NCBI RefSeq assembly: GCF_001411555.2
Contig: NC_049912.1
Coordinates: forward strand, 19,514,341-19,578,340
Reading direction: 5' to 3'
Source: Juglans regia
Taxonomy: Eukaryota > Streptophyta > Magnoliopsida > Fagales > Juglandaceae
DNA length: 64,000 nucleotides
The translations under genes and the position numbers were made by a program. Every line of letters begins with the position of its first letter. The first letter of the stretch is position 1. The notes under the pieces were generated by a model. That model searched no databases, was not told where the DNA came from, and worked only from the letters and a program-made list of their open reading frames with translations. Positions 1 to 11,402 of the stretch are shown here, one piece after another.

Positions 1-420
1 ATATATATAAATATAATGTGGTAGTGCGGTGGGGATGACAGAAACTTTTGATCAAACTTTTGAATGGAGGATGTTTGTTGTTCAAATCTTGAATTGATTA
101 GCATGTTTCTTGGCTTCCAATCATAGTTTTATATAATCATAGCAGTTGATGGCAGATTATGATCATCAAAATGCAGGCGATTGAGATCGATCCTTTCTTA
201 TTTTCTTTTTTCTATTATAAATATTCTAGCTACAATATATAAATTAGTTATTAAAATCTTAACCTTTAGTACTTTTAAATTAAAGGGTTAAAATGGACGT
301 GAGGGTGGAGGAAGTAGATCCCACTTGTAGTTACCCCCACTAGGTTGGTCCATACCTCTCATATAGGCTAAAATTAGCCACTTCAAGACACTTCAACATG
401 GGCGACAGGTCAGAACTAAC
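1..420. other. AT-rich spacer, no gene seen
   Basis: I see no coding frame with plant-like composition here. Short A/T runs and a GC-richer patch around 290-410 do not resemble anything I can name. It ends where a small repeat begins. Confidence 0.5.
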
Positions 421-569
421 AAATATTATAAAAAAATTATTTATTTGTTGTTAGTTATTTTTTATAAAAATGATTATTTTCTGTTAAAATAAATCTATTT
501 TTATCTCAAATATTGATCATTCTCGTCGTAAATAATCTGTCCAAAATACATATATATATTTTTGTAGTG
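421..569. repeat. Small CACTA-like MITE, copy 1
   Basis: About 150 bp ending in TTTTTGTAGTG, the reverse complement of a CACTACAAA-type end. A clearly related copy lies at 20931-21082: both start near ATTATAAAAAAATT, share an AATGAxTAT stretch in the middle, and share a (T/C)GTAAATAAT block before the end. The left end is degenerate and no target duplication was found. The CACTA affinity is inferred from the end sequence only. Confidence 0.5.
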
Positions 570-1030
570 AAAGAAGTGGCTCAATTCGCCATAAAAGGAA
601 TGAGGAAGTATAGGACACATACCCGGCCACTTGAAATTTATAAGCATAATCAATTAAACATCTCATGGTCGACTCAACGAATGATACATATATGTTTTTG
701 GTGTGCAAATAACGAGACAATTATATGCAAAGAAACATCTTAATATGAGACAAAGAAAACGATTATTTTCTACCAAAACATGTGATATGATATTTGCTCA
801 TGAAAATATTAACATATGAACAAGAGGCCTCCTAACTATTCATAGCGACTAAACAAATTCAAGCAAGCAACAAATTCTAATTATGAAATAGCGTTTTGCT
901 CTCATCTCATAAAGGTATGTTTCGAGAATTTGATAAAGGCTTTTCCTTAAAACGTCATAATGATTAATTACTTCTTGAAAATCTTTTAGGTATTTTCAAA
1001 ATATAATAATATAATACTGTAATTTTATCA
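570..1030. other. Spacer, no gene seen
   Basis: AT-rich sequence. Short frames on both strands at 513-743 begin at TTG and run through repeat sequence, so they are not supported as genes. Nothing else is recognised. Confidence 0.5.
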
Positions 1031-1039
1031 TAATTTATA

Positions 1040-1291
1040 GAATAATGCTACTCTCACCGCTCTCGGTCCAGCTCCGGGTCCTGGTATATTTTTTTTAATT
1101 TTTTTAATATTTTTTTTACTTAGTGATTAAGTAAGTGTTTTTTAATAATATTATAATTTTTTTTTATTTTTTTAAAAATATTTTATAGTGTTAAAAAAAT
1201 ACATGTATAAAAAAATAAAATAAAAAAATACTATATTTTACACTATGTGTGACTCCTAACGGAACTGGAAGCGGTGGCTGTAAAGCCATCC
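1040..1291. mobile_element. MULE-type MITE with 9-bp target duplication
   Basis: A 252-bp non-coding element. The left end reads inward through CACCGCTCTCGGTCCAG; the right end, reverse-complemented, reads CACCGCTTCCAG, so the ends are imperfect inverted repeats. TAATTTATA flanks both sides (1031-1039 and 1292-1300). Nine-base duplications are characteristic of Mutator-like elements. The interior is A/T homopolymer-rich and has no reading frame. Confidence 0.65.
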
Positions 1292-1300
1292 TAATTTATA

Positions 1301-2664
1301 TTATATAATAAATAAAAATATTTCTTAATTATTAAGTAAAAAAACACAAATAAGTAAATAACATTTTACATGATAAATCGGGAGTCTGGAGATGATGAAG
1401 ACTGTTTGATCGCATGAGGTTCTGTGCAATGATTGTGAGCATAACATGTGAGATAAGCAAACGCAGGCCAGGAGTGGCAGCCTTCTTTTAAAATCTGCTC
1501 TATCACTCTGTCATTTCATTTGGACAACAATAATTAGGAGTTGAGAGTACGCGGAAAAGATAAACACTAGTGGTAATTCTTCGAACAGTGATCGATCGGA
1601 TTCCACTACAGTCACTGATGCTCTTGGGAAAACTTTAAAATGGAGGGTTTAAATCACCCACATGGTTCCATGTGTTTTGCGCAGTAATTGCTTGCCTGCC
1701 TGATCGAAATGAATGCTACCCATGTGCATGTCTGCTTTTTTCCCCCCATTCCCAGCCGACCCAAATACCCATTTTGACAAATTTTCTAATATATTGAAAC
1801 TGAAGTCAAATTTGTAGAGATTGACATGATATTTTTCAAACAATTTTAAAAAGTAGACATGTTTCTATCACTATCATTTTCATACATATTCATCATGCAT
1901 TACACTGATAGTGATGAAACACGAGCACCCGTGTGCCTTAGTTTGGTCATGCAACCCAAAGCCAGAGGCAGCATCTCGGTAGATTCTGAGAAGCAGGGAA
2001 AAACAGGGAATTAATCCAACTGGGGGATGGGGATGGGCCTCTTGAGAGTGACTCTCCCTAAGGGACCTGTCCGGAGATTACGCCATTTCGTAGGGTAGGT
2101 GAATGATAAAAGATTGCAAAGAGTTGCATGGGAGAGGGGATTCAGATATATATATATATCTCCAGCTTTCTATCACATGGTGCCCAAATTTGGAGGGGGG
2201 GAAGGCTGGCAAATGGACCATAACGTGGGGGACAAAGAATCCATGTGACATTGTATCCCAACCCCCAGTCCCAGCTTGTCTAATAAACAACTTTGGCGCT
2301 TTCGGCAACCTTTTTTAGGCAGTGGAGGCAAGCCTATTCATGACACACTCACATGTTTTGCTCTGCCTCCTTCCTTCATTCCTTGATAATGTGTTCACTT
2401 TTTCCCCACCCTAAACAGCTACCGTACGTGGTAAAAAAAAAAGAAAGAAAAAAACAGTGTTAGGACAGTTTATTAGTACCTAATTTTCAGAGAATGCGAT
2501 GCAAGATGGCTACACAACTTCATGCGAATTTATGGGATTCTCATAATTTCCTTAAAATTAGTTTGATAAATATCCGTGACATCTGTCCCGGGATTCCGTA
2601 TCCAAATACAAAATAAAAGGACCGACCGACGTTGTCTGTCTTAGAGAGGCATTAATGAATTGAA
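1301..2664. other. Spacer, no gene seen
   Basis: Moderately AT-rich sequence with GC-richer stretches near 1380-1790 and 1920-2320. Overlapping frames on opposite strands at 2078-2318 cancel each other and match no family I know. This could be promoter or UTR sequence of a gene I cannot see. Confidence 0.4.
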
Positions 2665-2672
2665 TGAACACC

Positions 2673-3337
2673 CAGTGCCGGTTCAATATGTTTCGGGATC
2701 TGCTAAAATTTTGAGCTATATTTTTTTTTAAGTAAAATTAAATAAAATTATTTTTACTTTTATATTATATTTTTTATTTAAAAATAATTCCTATCATTTT
2801 ATAAAGTAAAATTATTAATTAAGATTTTATACCACATTTTCAATTAATACCTGACTTAATCTTTATTAGAAAATTTTTGATTTAGAGAGACTTTTATTAA
2901 ATCTAGTTTACAATTACTTTCGACTCATAATCTTTATTGGCAATAAAATTCTATAAACAACTTATACATTTGAAAAAAAGTGGGCTCTTACCTCTTCAAA
3001 GGATTATACCAAAACCTTTTATGAACACTGAAAAATTAAAATTTGCTATTTATAATTTTTACATTAATTATATATTAAACTAATAATGAAAAAAGAGAAG
3101 TGTATTCTTAGAAGGAGAATAGGTAAAATAATTATTATATGTAATACTTTTAAAAATAATAATGATATAATATCTATTTGATCTTATTTATATTCTCCTT
3201 CCCATTGAGTTAATTAAAATTTTTTATTAAATATATATAAAAAAAAAAAATTATACTTTATATATTTTTTTAAGGGCCTTCTTTCATTAGGGACCTTAGG
3301 CAATTGCCTGAGTGGCCTAATGGAAGAGCCGGCACTG
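2673..3337. mobile_element. Non-autonomous hAT-type element, 665 bp
   Basis: The left end starts CAGTGCCGGTTC; the right end, reverse-complemented, starts CAGTGCCGGCTC, giving terminal inverted repeats of about 12 bp. Flanks are TGAACACC (2665-2672) and TGAATACC (3338-3345), an 8-bp target duplication with one mismatch, as expected for hAT transposons. The interior is A/T-rich with no transposase frame. Confidence 0.65.
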
Positions 3338-3360
3338 TGAATACCTTTAAAATAGAGTAA

Positions 3361-3470
3361 GGTGTAGTTTGGATGGTAAGAGCAGATCATTTTAGATAAA
3401 AATTAAAAGTAGAATAATATATTATTAAAATATTATTTTTTATATTAATAATTATTATGATGGCAATCCT
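3361..3470. repeat. Fragment of the TTTGG-ended MITE family
   Basis: Begins GTTTGGATGGTAAGAG and contains the ATATTATTTTTTATATTA core seen in the more complete copies at 13868 and 35348. Only the left half is recognisable, so it is truncated or decayed. Confidence 0.4.
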
Positions 3471-3997
3471 TATAAATATTTGTTGTTATATCTGTATATT
3501 CTCAATTTTTAATTTTTAAAATAACTTAAAGATTAAAATATACATTTAATTAAATTATTAATCTTTATTTTAAAATTAATATCCTTTTAATGTTTAATGG
3601 TTTTTCTTGATTCTTGACGCATATGATATAAAATGAATTTAAAACATTTTTAAAATAAAATTTTAAGATATATGACTTTTAATTAAATATTTCAAATTTG
3701 ATTTTTAATATGCAACCAATTATCTTTAATGTTTTAAACAAGAGGAATGTTATGCATAAATTATTATTCACTTTCACACTCCACACCTATAATTTTTTTA
3801 TAAGGTATGAAAATATTTTTTATAAAATATGAAGTGGTGAATAGTGATTGATGAGAAGAATTCTTCTTTAAACAAAAGCTTTACTTCTGTAAAGATATCT
3901 CATTTTATTTCTGTATTGAATCAGGAGATAATGTCTAACATCTACTTAATCAAGATGGGAAAGAAAAACTACATAATCAAGAGTTATATATATATAT
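3471..3997. other. AT-rich spacer
   Basis: Very AT-rich, no coding signal. Ends in a short (AT)n tract next to the 4007-4216 element. Confidence 0.5.
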
Positions 3998-4006
3998 ATA
4001 ATTAAA

Positions 4007-4216
4007 GAGAAACACTACATTATCTCTCCAAAGCGATACCTCTATTTGACCGCTGGTCAAAAATTTTTTTTTATTTAATAATTTTAAATATATTGATGTA
4101 TTTTTTTTATTTTTTAAATATATTTAAATATGTAAAAAAATATAAAAATATAAAAAAAAAAAAAAAATTAATCGCCCAGCGGTCAAAATGCGAAGAACGG
4201 CATAATAGCCGTATCC
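4007..4216. mobile_element. MULE-type MITE, second family
   Basis: A 210-bp foldback element. The internal inverted repeat is plain: TTTGACCGCTGGTCAAA near 4048 pairs with CCCAGCGGTCAAAATG near 4175. The direct flanks ATAATTAAA (3998-4006 and 4217-4225) form a 9-bp duplication. The duplication is AT-only, so chance agreement is easier than at 1040-1291. Confidence 0.55.
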
Positions 4217-4225
4217 ATAATTAAA

Positions 4226-4775
4226 AATTAACTTAAATTAAAAATTAATATTTTATTTTGGGAGTATCGTACGGATACACAGAAGAAATAAATGTAATCC
4301 TTACTAACTACAAGGCCCATAAATACTATTAAATACCATAAAACTCAAATGTTGAATATATCTCACCTTAATTACATAAAATGTAGTAAAATATATAGTC
4401 GCAGAAAATCTTGATCCGAAACCGAACCTTTTTCGATGCGAGATTTAGAGGGCATTTTAAGAATAATTAAAAAATAATGTTGCCAATCGGTTACCCTTTT
4501 TCTTTTTCTTTTTTTCTTTTTTTTTTTTAATTTTTAAATAATAGGTTATAAAGGGGAAAAAAAACAAGGAACTTGTAGTGAAATATAGGAGAGGGCAGAG
4601 ACTGAAATTTCAAGGTAAGTGTGAGATAGATAGATTTACTTGCAAGAGAAAGGGGCATGTATTTAACAGGGAAAAAAAAAAAAAGAGGAGAAATAAAGAA
4701 GGATTAAAAATTAAGATTAAAACAAAAGGAAAAGGAAATGAAATGGGACGTGGCAATAGCCAAAGGGTGTCATCA
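4226..4775. other. Downstream region of the HLH gene
   Basis: Purine-rich on the plus strand (4560-4745), that is pyrimidine-rich on the transcribed strand of the minus-strand HLH gene that ends at 4776, so it probably contains that gene's 3' UTR. The reading frame at 4578-4793 is low-complexity Lys/Arg and not supported. Confidence 0.4.
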
Positions 4776-5402
4776 TCAGCTGGGCGGCGCTGAACTGGAG
4801 CCGGCGCCGGAGTCGGAGAGCCGCTCAGCGAGGGCGGCCATGACTCGGACCTGCATCTCTAGCGCGGCTATATAATCAGTAGCTTCTTCTAGAATAACCG
4901 GCAACGGTTGTTTGCGGCAACCGGGGACCAACCGGCCAAGGACCCGCACTTTCCTTTGCACGGCCGGTAGACTCTTCCCCTTCAGCCTCAATACACTCAC
5001 CTTGGGCTTCTTCGAGGACGATCGGCTAGAACCGGACACCGTCGCCACCACTCTCTGCTTCTTGTGCTTCTTCTGGAACTTAAGCTTGAGCCGATTAGTC
5101 AAAATCGCTCGGCTCCACCTGCTCTTCCCCTTGGCGGCCACGGCCAGGACTGTATCGGCCGCCTCGCGCACGGCTCTTCCACGGCGGGGCCCGTCAGCCG
5201 AAGAAGGAGGAGGTGGAGGACTGCTGAGCCGGACTTGGCTCAGAGCCTGGAGGAGCTTCGAAGAGTAGATTTGTTGTTGAGAGTCGGACTTCCATTTGAT
5301 GGGGTCCTGATCATTTTGATCCTTAGCTTGGATTTTCTTCTTCTTCTTCTTTCTTGACCGATCAGAGTTCGTTACCGGGTTCGAGAGCAGAGTCGACGCC
5401 AT
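4776..5402 (-). CDS. Atypical HLH transcription regulator (bHLH147/148/149-AIF type)
   Basis: A 208-aa intronless frame with ATG at 5402. Residues 17-23 are a Lys-rich run, likely a nuclear signal. Residues 36-57 (KWKSDSQQQIYSSKLLQAL...) and 75-112 (GRAVREAADTVLAVAAKGK, then RWSRAILTNRLKLK) are the conserved N-terminal blocks of this plant family. Residues 148-195 form a helix-loop-helix with LGRLVPGCRK, EEATDYIAALE and a closing leucine-rich helix. The E-box-contacting basic residues of canonical bHLH proteins are missing. In Arabidopsis, AIF/bHLH147-150 proteins are known as nuclear, non-E-box-binding HLH factors that dimerise with PRE/ATBS1-type HLH partners and restrain brassinosteroid-promoted cell elongation; that role here is by family. 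The length is normal and the frame unbroken, so it looks functional. Family assignment is confident; the orthologue within it is not. Confidence 0.9.
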   Translation of the reverse strand: MASTLLSNPVTNSDRSRKKKKKKIQAKDQNDQDPIKWKSDSQQQIYSSKLLQALSQVRLSSPPPPPSSADGPRRGRAVREAADTVLAVAAKGKSRWSRAILTNRLKLKFQKKHKKQRVVATVSGSSRSSSKKPKVSVLRLKGKSLPAVQRKVRVLGRLVPGCRKQPLPVILEEATDYIAALEMQVRVMAALAERLSDSGAGSSSAPPS

Positions 5403-5990
5403 CGCTTTACAGTATGGTATGGATCCACAGGTATTCCGTATCTCTCCGCTCCGATTGTCACAAAAGGATTCAATATCTCTCTGTCGTTTGCGGAGAAGAC
5501 GAACACCTGGAAAAGATTCAGAGATTTATTAGAAAGAGAGAGGGGGAGAAGCTGAAGCTAAACCTGATTTTGAGATAATCAAATCTGATTCATTTAATTC
5601 TGGAATCAGATAAAAGTCCGGTTAGAATCGTTCAGGATCGTATATCGAAACACAATTCTGGTATCAAATTCTAATAAATATTTTTGAGAGGAAAGAAAAA
5701 GAAAACAAAACAAAGAATCGATCACAGAAATCGTGGAAAGGTGTAGGAGAGTTCTTACCTTTCGAATGATACGAGAGCTGCGTTCTTGCGTATCAGGCTC
5801 TTGATAAGTAATTTAGAGGTGATGGGAAAAGAAAAATGGTAGAACGGGGAGAGAGAGAGGGAGAGAGAGAGAAAACGTAACGGGGTTGGGGAAGAGTGGG
5901 GGGTGTGAGGTGTCGCTTGTTGATTCTCTAGATGGATGAAGGGAGAGAAAAACCGTGGAAACGAGGCTTATAAAAGCAAAGTAATCAGAG
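5403..5990 (-). promoter_or_regulatory. Probable 5' leader, leader intron and promoter of the HLH gene
   Basis: Read on the minus strand, AAAG|GTAAGAAC at 5758 is a strong 5' splice site, and AAAATCAG|GTTTAG near 5565 could be its 3' site, giving a leader intron of about 190 bp. Upstream, 5850-5873 is a CT-repeat tract on the transcribed strand, common in plant 5' UTRs. A TTTTATAAG motif near 5970 could be the TATA box, placing the start near 5940. No other evidence supports these limits. Confidence 0.45.
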
Positions 5991-6623
5991 GATAGCACGC
6001 GTTGGTTTCCTATGAGACTGCAGTTTTTTCTTTTTAATATTTTTTTTGTTAACATTTTGCTTCGCTCCGTTTTGTGCTTACTGTTTCCCTGCATTAAAGT
6101 ACCAAAAACTATCATTTTTTATAATTTTATTTAAATAAAATTTTAAAAATCTTAAATTTTAAATTTTAAATATTAAATTTAAATTAAAAAATATTAATAA
6201 AATAAAATTATATATAAAATTATGAACTTCTTTAAAAATATACTCTTAATTTGAGGATCGTGTGATTAATATTAATTATATATCTTATCACAAATGAAAA
6301 GTATGAAGAACGGTTTAGATATTTATAATTGTGAATTGTCTAATTACTGCATAATTTTTTTTAAAAAAATAAATAAAATATGAGATTTAAATGAAAAAAA
6401 TTAATTTTTTAATAATAAACTTCATTCTTTTTCAAAGTAATTATACGGCGTATACATACTTCACGATTTTATATAGAAGTACTCTTTAATAATTTCTCCG
6501 CTTAACAAAATCCAACAACACCCTGAGTCGTGATTTCTAACAGGTATGCCACTTAAACCTTTTATAATCAGAAAAATTATATTTTACACTTCAAAATATA
6601 ATTATTTTTTAAACGATTTATGT
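5991..6623. other. AT-rich spacer upstream of the HLH promoter
   Basis: From 6116 it becomes almost pure A/T with many short ATTTTAAA runs and no coding signal. The minus-strand frame over 5813-6115 lies in the HLH gene's leader and promoter and is not supported as a gene. Confidence 0.45.
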
Positions 6624-6632
6624 ATCTTTGAG

Positions 6633-7324
6633 GTTTTTTTTTTTTTTTGATAAATAGAGATTTTATTGCTCAAAGAAGACTTACATCATCTCACTTAAAA
6701 TAGTGGACTGAAGGAATTTCTTCCAAATCATACAAGTCTAGGTAAAATATAGGCAGCCTTATTAGCATCTCTATTAATGTGGTGAGCAAACCGTCTAACA
6801 AAGGAGTTGAGCATGTTTTTAGCATCATCAATCAACAGGCCTCCTTGGTTCCAGTTAGTTTTAGTCTTATTGAGGTTATTCACTAACTGAAGAGCATCGC
6901 CTTCAATTATAAGATGTATGATGCCCATGCATAGGACTCTGCAGTAAAGGGATTAACATGTAGATCTCGTGGAGCTCTGAGTGTACCAATAACATTGCCT
7001 TTTGAGTCCCTTATGATAGTTTCCTTTCAGCATTGTTAGTGGAAGCATCCCAATTCACTTTGTAGATTCCATCGGGAGGTTTCTGCCATACACATGTCAG
7101 ATTTGCATCAATAGCTACATTTGTTTGTTGGCTTCCTTTCACATTTTTAAAGAATTGAATCTCCTCTTTTGCCTTATTTCTTCTATGCCATATTAGTCGA
7201 ACAGTAACAATAGCTTCTTCTAGTTCCTCCTGGTGCAGATTTTTGAGTAATTAGTTGTCATCTAGGAAGGATTACTTAAACCTGTCGTCTTCTTCTGTAT
7301 TCTTTTACATCATTGGCTCCATAC
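6633..7324 (-). pseudogene. 5'-truncated LINE, RNase H end of ORF2
   Basis: The plus-strand poly-T run at 6633-6648 is the poly(A) tail of a minus-strand insertion. Upstream of it on the minus strand, 6728-6928 translates to EGDALQLVNNLN...GGLLIDDAK...FVRRFAHHINRDANKAA, the C-terminal half of the RNase H-like domain of plant LINEs. Around 7040-7210 the frames give RRNKAKEEIQFF and GIYKVNWDAST, the preceding linker and the start of RNase H, but stops and frameshifts separate the pieces. ATCTTTGAG occurs at 6624-6632 and 7325-7333, a possible 9-bp target duplication marking the ends. Confidence 0.7.
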
Positions 7325-7437
7325 ATCTTTGAGCTGCATCACAATTCCAAATTTAACAAAAAATAAATCGCAATCCTTTTTAATTAGAATGTTAAGTTGC
7401 AACTCCCGCGAGGCCACGAAAAAGAAGCAGTTTATAG

Positions 7438-7852
7438 CAATGTTTTAAATACCATACCGGACGTCGTACCGATCAAGGCACTGGAACGAAATATTTCGAT
7501 ACCGGTACCGTTTCGGGATAGAGTTTCGGAATAACGTTTCGGAATAGTCGATATATAAATATATATATATATAAATTATAAATAGTTTAGTCTGAATTAG
7601 AGATTAAAAAATAAGTTTGTAGTTTGAAAAAATGAAAAAAAAAAAAAAAAAACATACAGGCCGAAATATCAGCTGGTACCGGCCGAAATATAGGCCGATA
7701 CAGGCCGAAATTTAGTCCGGTATGGCCGGTACCGGCTGATACGGTCGGTATTTTAGCCGATACAGAACAGATATAGTACCTGTATCGGCCGGACGACCGA
7801 AACGAAAAATTTCGACCATACCGGCCGGTACGATACGAAATTTAAAACACTG
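7438..7852. mobile_element. Non-autonomous hAT-type element rich in CCGGTACCGG, copy 1
   Basis: A 415-bp element. The left end CAATGTTTTAAAT and reverse-complemented right end CAGTGTTTTAAAT are inverted repeats. GTTTATAG flanks both sides exactly (7430-7437 and 7853-7860), the 8-bp duplication of hAT transposition. The interior is full of overlapping palindromes around GGTACCGGCC plus an A-run. A second copy in the opposite orientation is at 36746-37108. Confidence 0.75.
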
Positions 7853-7860
7853 GTTTATAG

Positions 7861-8220
7861 GCCCTGTTTGAATGTTAAGTTGGTCTCATCTCATCTCAAC
7901 ATTCAAAATATCACTCAAATAAAAATACTTTTTAATTTCAAATCTCGATATTTTCATCTAATCATTATATAATCATTACAACTTTTTCAAACATCTAAAA
8001 AAAACATTAAAAATAATTCAACAATTTCAAATGTCAAAATAAAAATTATATTATAACAATATTTTAACTTTATAACATTTTTATTTAATTTATTCTCTCT
8101 CATTTATCAAAATCTCATAAAACATCTTAACACAAATTATTTTATTACTATTTATAAATCATTTTATTATTATTCATAAATTTTTCGTCTTATTTCATTT
8201 TAACATTCAAATGAGGCTTA
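7861..8220. repeat. TTTGG-ended TIR/MITE family, long copy
   Basis: Begins GGCCCTGTTTGAATGTTAAG and ends CATTCAAATGAGGC, so the ends are inverted repeats. This is the longest copy of the commonest repeat in the window (about eleven copies); the shared core is CATTACAACTTTTTCAAA followed by AATTCAACAATTT. It abuts the target duplication of the hAT element. No reading frame. Superfamily not determined. Confidence 0.6.
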
Positions 8221-9490
8221 AATATTTTATTGGTTATGTTTCCTTAGAAACAAAACAAGAAAGAAAAGGATGGGTGGATTGGGTTGTTTTTTTCATTTGA
8301 TTTTTTAAACCCTTGTTACATTAACTTAGAACTTTCCGTTGGTATTAAACTTAGGTGGTAAGAGCAAAACGACAAAGTAATAGGTCATAGCTCTTTTTTT
8401 AAAAAGAAAAAGAAAAACTATACTCATTAGTCTTGCACCACACATTATATATAATTTTTTAATTTTTTTCTTATCAATTACATGGTGTACAGATAATGAA
8501 TAGAAAAACTTAATTAATTTAAGATGAATACGACTTAAAATAATTTAAAAATAAATATAATATGTATGATGATAAGTAACAAAGCTAAAAAAAAAATAGT
8601 TGCTTTAGAAACTTCTAATATTAAATGATTAAAGAAAAAATAACAAGAGGATTTAAAAATTGTAATATATAAAACTAGGCAGCTCAATATCATGCATCTC
8701 AAATTTCACGTGTTACAAGTGATCCTTAAAACTTACTTTAATAAGAAATGAAATCTAAATGATGATCTACATTTGCAGCGTTTAACAAATATCCGCAATC
8801 TTGTGGTTCCTTTTTTATTTCCTTACATGATAACGCACTGTGAGCTCGGAACATTCATCTTCGGTCACACACGCGCGCGAACGTAAAGATGATAGAGCAA
8901 ATGAACAATGCAACAAATAATTTAAAAAGTTTTCTCAAAAAAAAAAAAAAAAGTTTTTTGAGTATGATAGGTTGACGTGGAATCAATAGCAGTAGTGTAA
9001 TTCCAACAAAAATGGGTTTGAATCGTCCAAACGACCAAGTTTAACCCCAATTTGTAAATCTCCATAAAAACAAAAACAAAAACAAAAACAAAAAAAGAGG
9101 AAATTGGGAACAATTTTGCAGAATCAGCAGCAACAAAAAGGTTCTCATAAAGACAAAATAAAAACAAAAGAAATGGGTATTGCGGCCGTGTCATGGTGTA
9201 ATTGGGTCGATCTGTGGTGTTGGCTTCCACTAATTGACTGGAAAGAGGGTCCCGCACAAATATTTGTTTTCATTCCGTGCAATGATCATGGGGGGTTTGA
9301 TGATCCAAAAAAGCAAAGATATTTAAAAAAAAAAAAAAAAAGAACGAAATGCATGTGCAATGTGGGCTGTTTCTCTGGCTCTTTCTCTATCCCTAGCACT
9401 TGTTTCCTATCTGTTGGGGTTTTGGAATTTTCCTCCTTTTGTGAGGTGTGGACAGTTCAGCTCCACATTTTCTGCCATATTGGGTCCCCC
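8221..9490. other. Spacer, no gene seen
   Basis: AT-rich to about 8930. An (AAAAAC)n-like tract lies at 9066-9093 and an A-run at 9330-9342. Frames at 8922-9257 and 9104-9559 read through these tracts on opposite strands and show no domain. The GC-richer stretch 9180-9470 may be UTR-like but nothing is recognisable. Confidence 0.4.
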
Positions 9491-9492
9491 CT

Positions 9493-9518
9493 GCTCTCTC
9501 TCTCTCTCTCTCTCTCTT
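9493..9518. repeat. (CT)n microsatellite
   Basis: An uninterrupted CTCTCTCT tract of about 26 bases. It creates the Leu-Ser repeat frames in this stretch, which I do not regard as genes. Confidence 0.85.
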
Positions 9519-10900
9519 CCCACTGCAGCAGATGCTTTTTATCCACTGCATACCCCTAATTATATCATCATTATCAACACAGTAACCAATTAAGCAGAGA
9601 GAATGGTTTTCCCCACTCGACACCAATGATAACCATCACTTGATCACAAATCCTCAGGCTCAATGCTGCAAGATCCCTTTGGTCATTGGACAAAGTTCAG
9701 ACAACAAAAAAGAAAGCTTCACGCATGTCAAAGTGAACAAAAAGAGGGGTTGCCAACCAGACTTTGAGATTACAAAAAAAGAGTATAAATTATGTTCTTT
9801 TGGTGTGGTTTGCCTAAAAATTGTGATTAATCATGAACCTAATCCCCCATTCTTATAAAAATCATGCTGCCACCTCCATGTGCATATCAATAGGGACATT
9901 CTACTGAGAAACCTTAAAATATATATTCTGTGAAGAAATTGAGACAGACACTACTGGGCTAGTGGACATTATGATGCTCATGGGAAATTGCCTCCCTTAC
10001 ACGAGACACAATAAACCTTTTGTATCAAAAAAGGGGGGAGAGAGCATTAAAGGGCACCAGAAAGTGTGATCAGTACTTATTGCATATGGACGGTGAAGGC
10101 TGGTGATTGAAGGTGGTTTGGGATAAGCCCTGGGTGGTTCAATAAATCTGAAACTGAATCAATCAATCCTTTTTTCACTGTGGTGTGGTGTGTTGTAGTG
10201 TATGATGTTATATATATATATATATAGATATCATCCTATATCATTCCTGGATACCCTCCCCATTGAGATGTCAACAGAAACACCCAAGTTCTGATATTTT
10301 AACCCAAAAAAGCAAGGGCTGGTGATTAGGTCCCACGAAAGAAAAGGTTTTGTTGACCAATCTGACCAGTTCGACCAAATTAAATTAGGAACACAACTCT
10401 GGAGGTTACTTTTTGGTAAGTACTAAGTGGAACTCTTCATGTTACAGTTAGCAGTTTATAGTTGCATCTAGCTAGTTCCAATGTGAACAAAACTGACTTT
10501 CTTTATGAAGGCTCAAACCAAGGGACCGGATTTTGGTTTTTTTAACAAACCACATGATCAAACCCATATCATGTGGAGAATTCACTCCACACTGAGCTGC
10601 TATTTGCAGCCTAATCATAATGAACAGCAGACCTAAGCATCAAGGTTTCCTTACAGAACCAACCTTTCATTAGTTTAATATATGCCCATATCTACATTCA
10701 AAATTCAAAGTCACGTACAGCATGTAAATGAACAACCTCGAGTAACAGTGGAAGAAAGGAGCAGTGTGTGCTTCCTATGTGCTTTCTAGGTGGCAATGAG
10801 CTGGCAAGACAGTTTTCTAGCAAAATATAGTCTAAGGGGTCAAGGTAGAACAATTACATCCTCACAAACTTTCTTTTTAAAACTATCATGAAGGGTTGAA
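9519..10900. other. Spacer, no gene seen
   Basis: Mixed-composition sequence with no frame above 75 codons and no recognised domain. A short (TA)n tract lies near 10210-10226. It may include unrecognised promoter or UTR sequence. Confidence 0.4.
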
Positions 10901-10904
10901 GGTG

Positions 10905-11137
10905 ATGCTACAGATGGGATAGGGTGGGTATGATCCTCGATGACATAAAATTGAAACTAACATCTTTGCCTAGTTGGAGTGTTCTGTTTGTTAAAAGAGT
11001 TTGTAATGGTTTTGCTCATAATCTTGCTATAGCATCTTTGTAGTTAGAAGAAGATGCTTCTGAACTGGTTTTTAGTCCAGTGTATGCAACTCTTTTGTGA
11101 GTTTTAATGAAGACTACTTTTCAAAAAAAAAAAACTC
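10905..11137 (+). pseudogene. LINE 3' end fragment (RNase H C-terminus plus poly-A)
   Basis: An EGDAT peptide near 10910 is followed, in another frame, by VLFVKRVCNGFAHNLAIASL and a stop near 11042. This resembles the closing motif of the plant LINE RNase H domain (Arg...Asn...Ala-His-x-Leu-Ala). A poly-A run at 11126-11137 closes it. Frameshifts show it is dead. The assignment rests on a short peptide. Confidence 0.45.
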
Positions 11138-11225
11138 AAAATTTTGAGGGTTTGAATTCCAATTCAAAATGGTATCATAATAATCAATTATTTATTACTA
11201 AGCACTCCCTAAACATAGGGACATA

Positions 11226-11402
11226 GGGTGAAACAAGCCCGGTTTAAATAGTGAAAGTATTTCATCTTATCTCATCTTATCATTACAACTTTCTCAAATT
11301 TCTACACGAAATATAATAAACAATTCAATTTTTTCAAATTCTAAAATAATAATAATATTAAAAAATAATATTCTAATAATATTTTATTCAATTTTTAAAT
11401 GC
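11226..11402. repeat. TTTGG-ended MITE family copy
   Basis: Contains TTTCATCTTATCTCATC, CATTACAACTTTCTCAAA and the AATAATATTAAAAAATAATAT core. The left end (CCCGGTTTAAATAG) is decayed and the right end is missing. Confidence 0.5.

Noticed and set aside
4912..5357. Plus-strand frames of 97-118 codons
   Set aside because: Shadows of the HLH gene, which has clear conserved blocks on the minus strand.
9104..9626. Three overlapping frames of 77-151 codons
   Set aside because: They run through (CT)n and A-runs on opposite strands, most start at TTG, and none has a recognisable domain.
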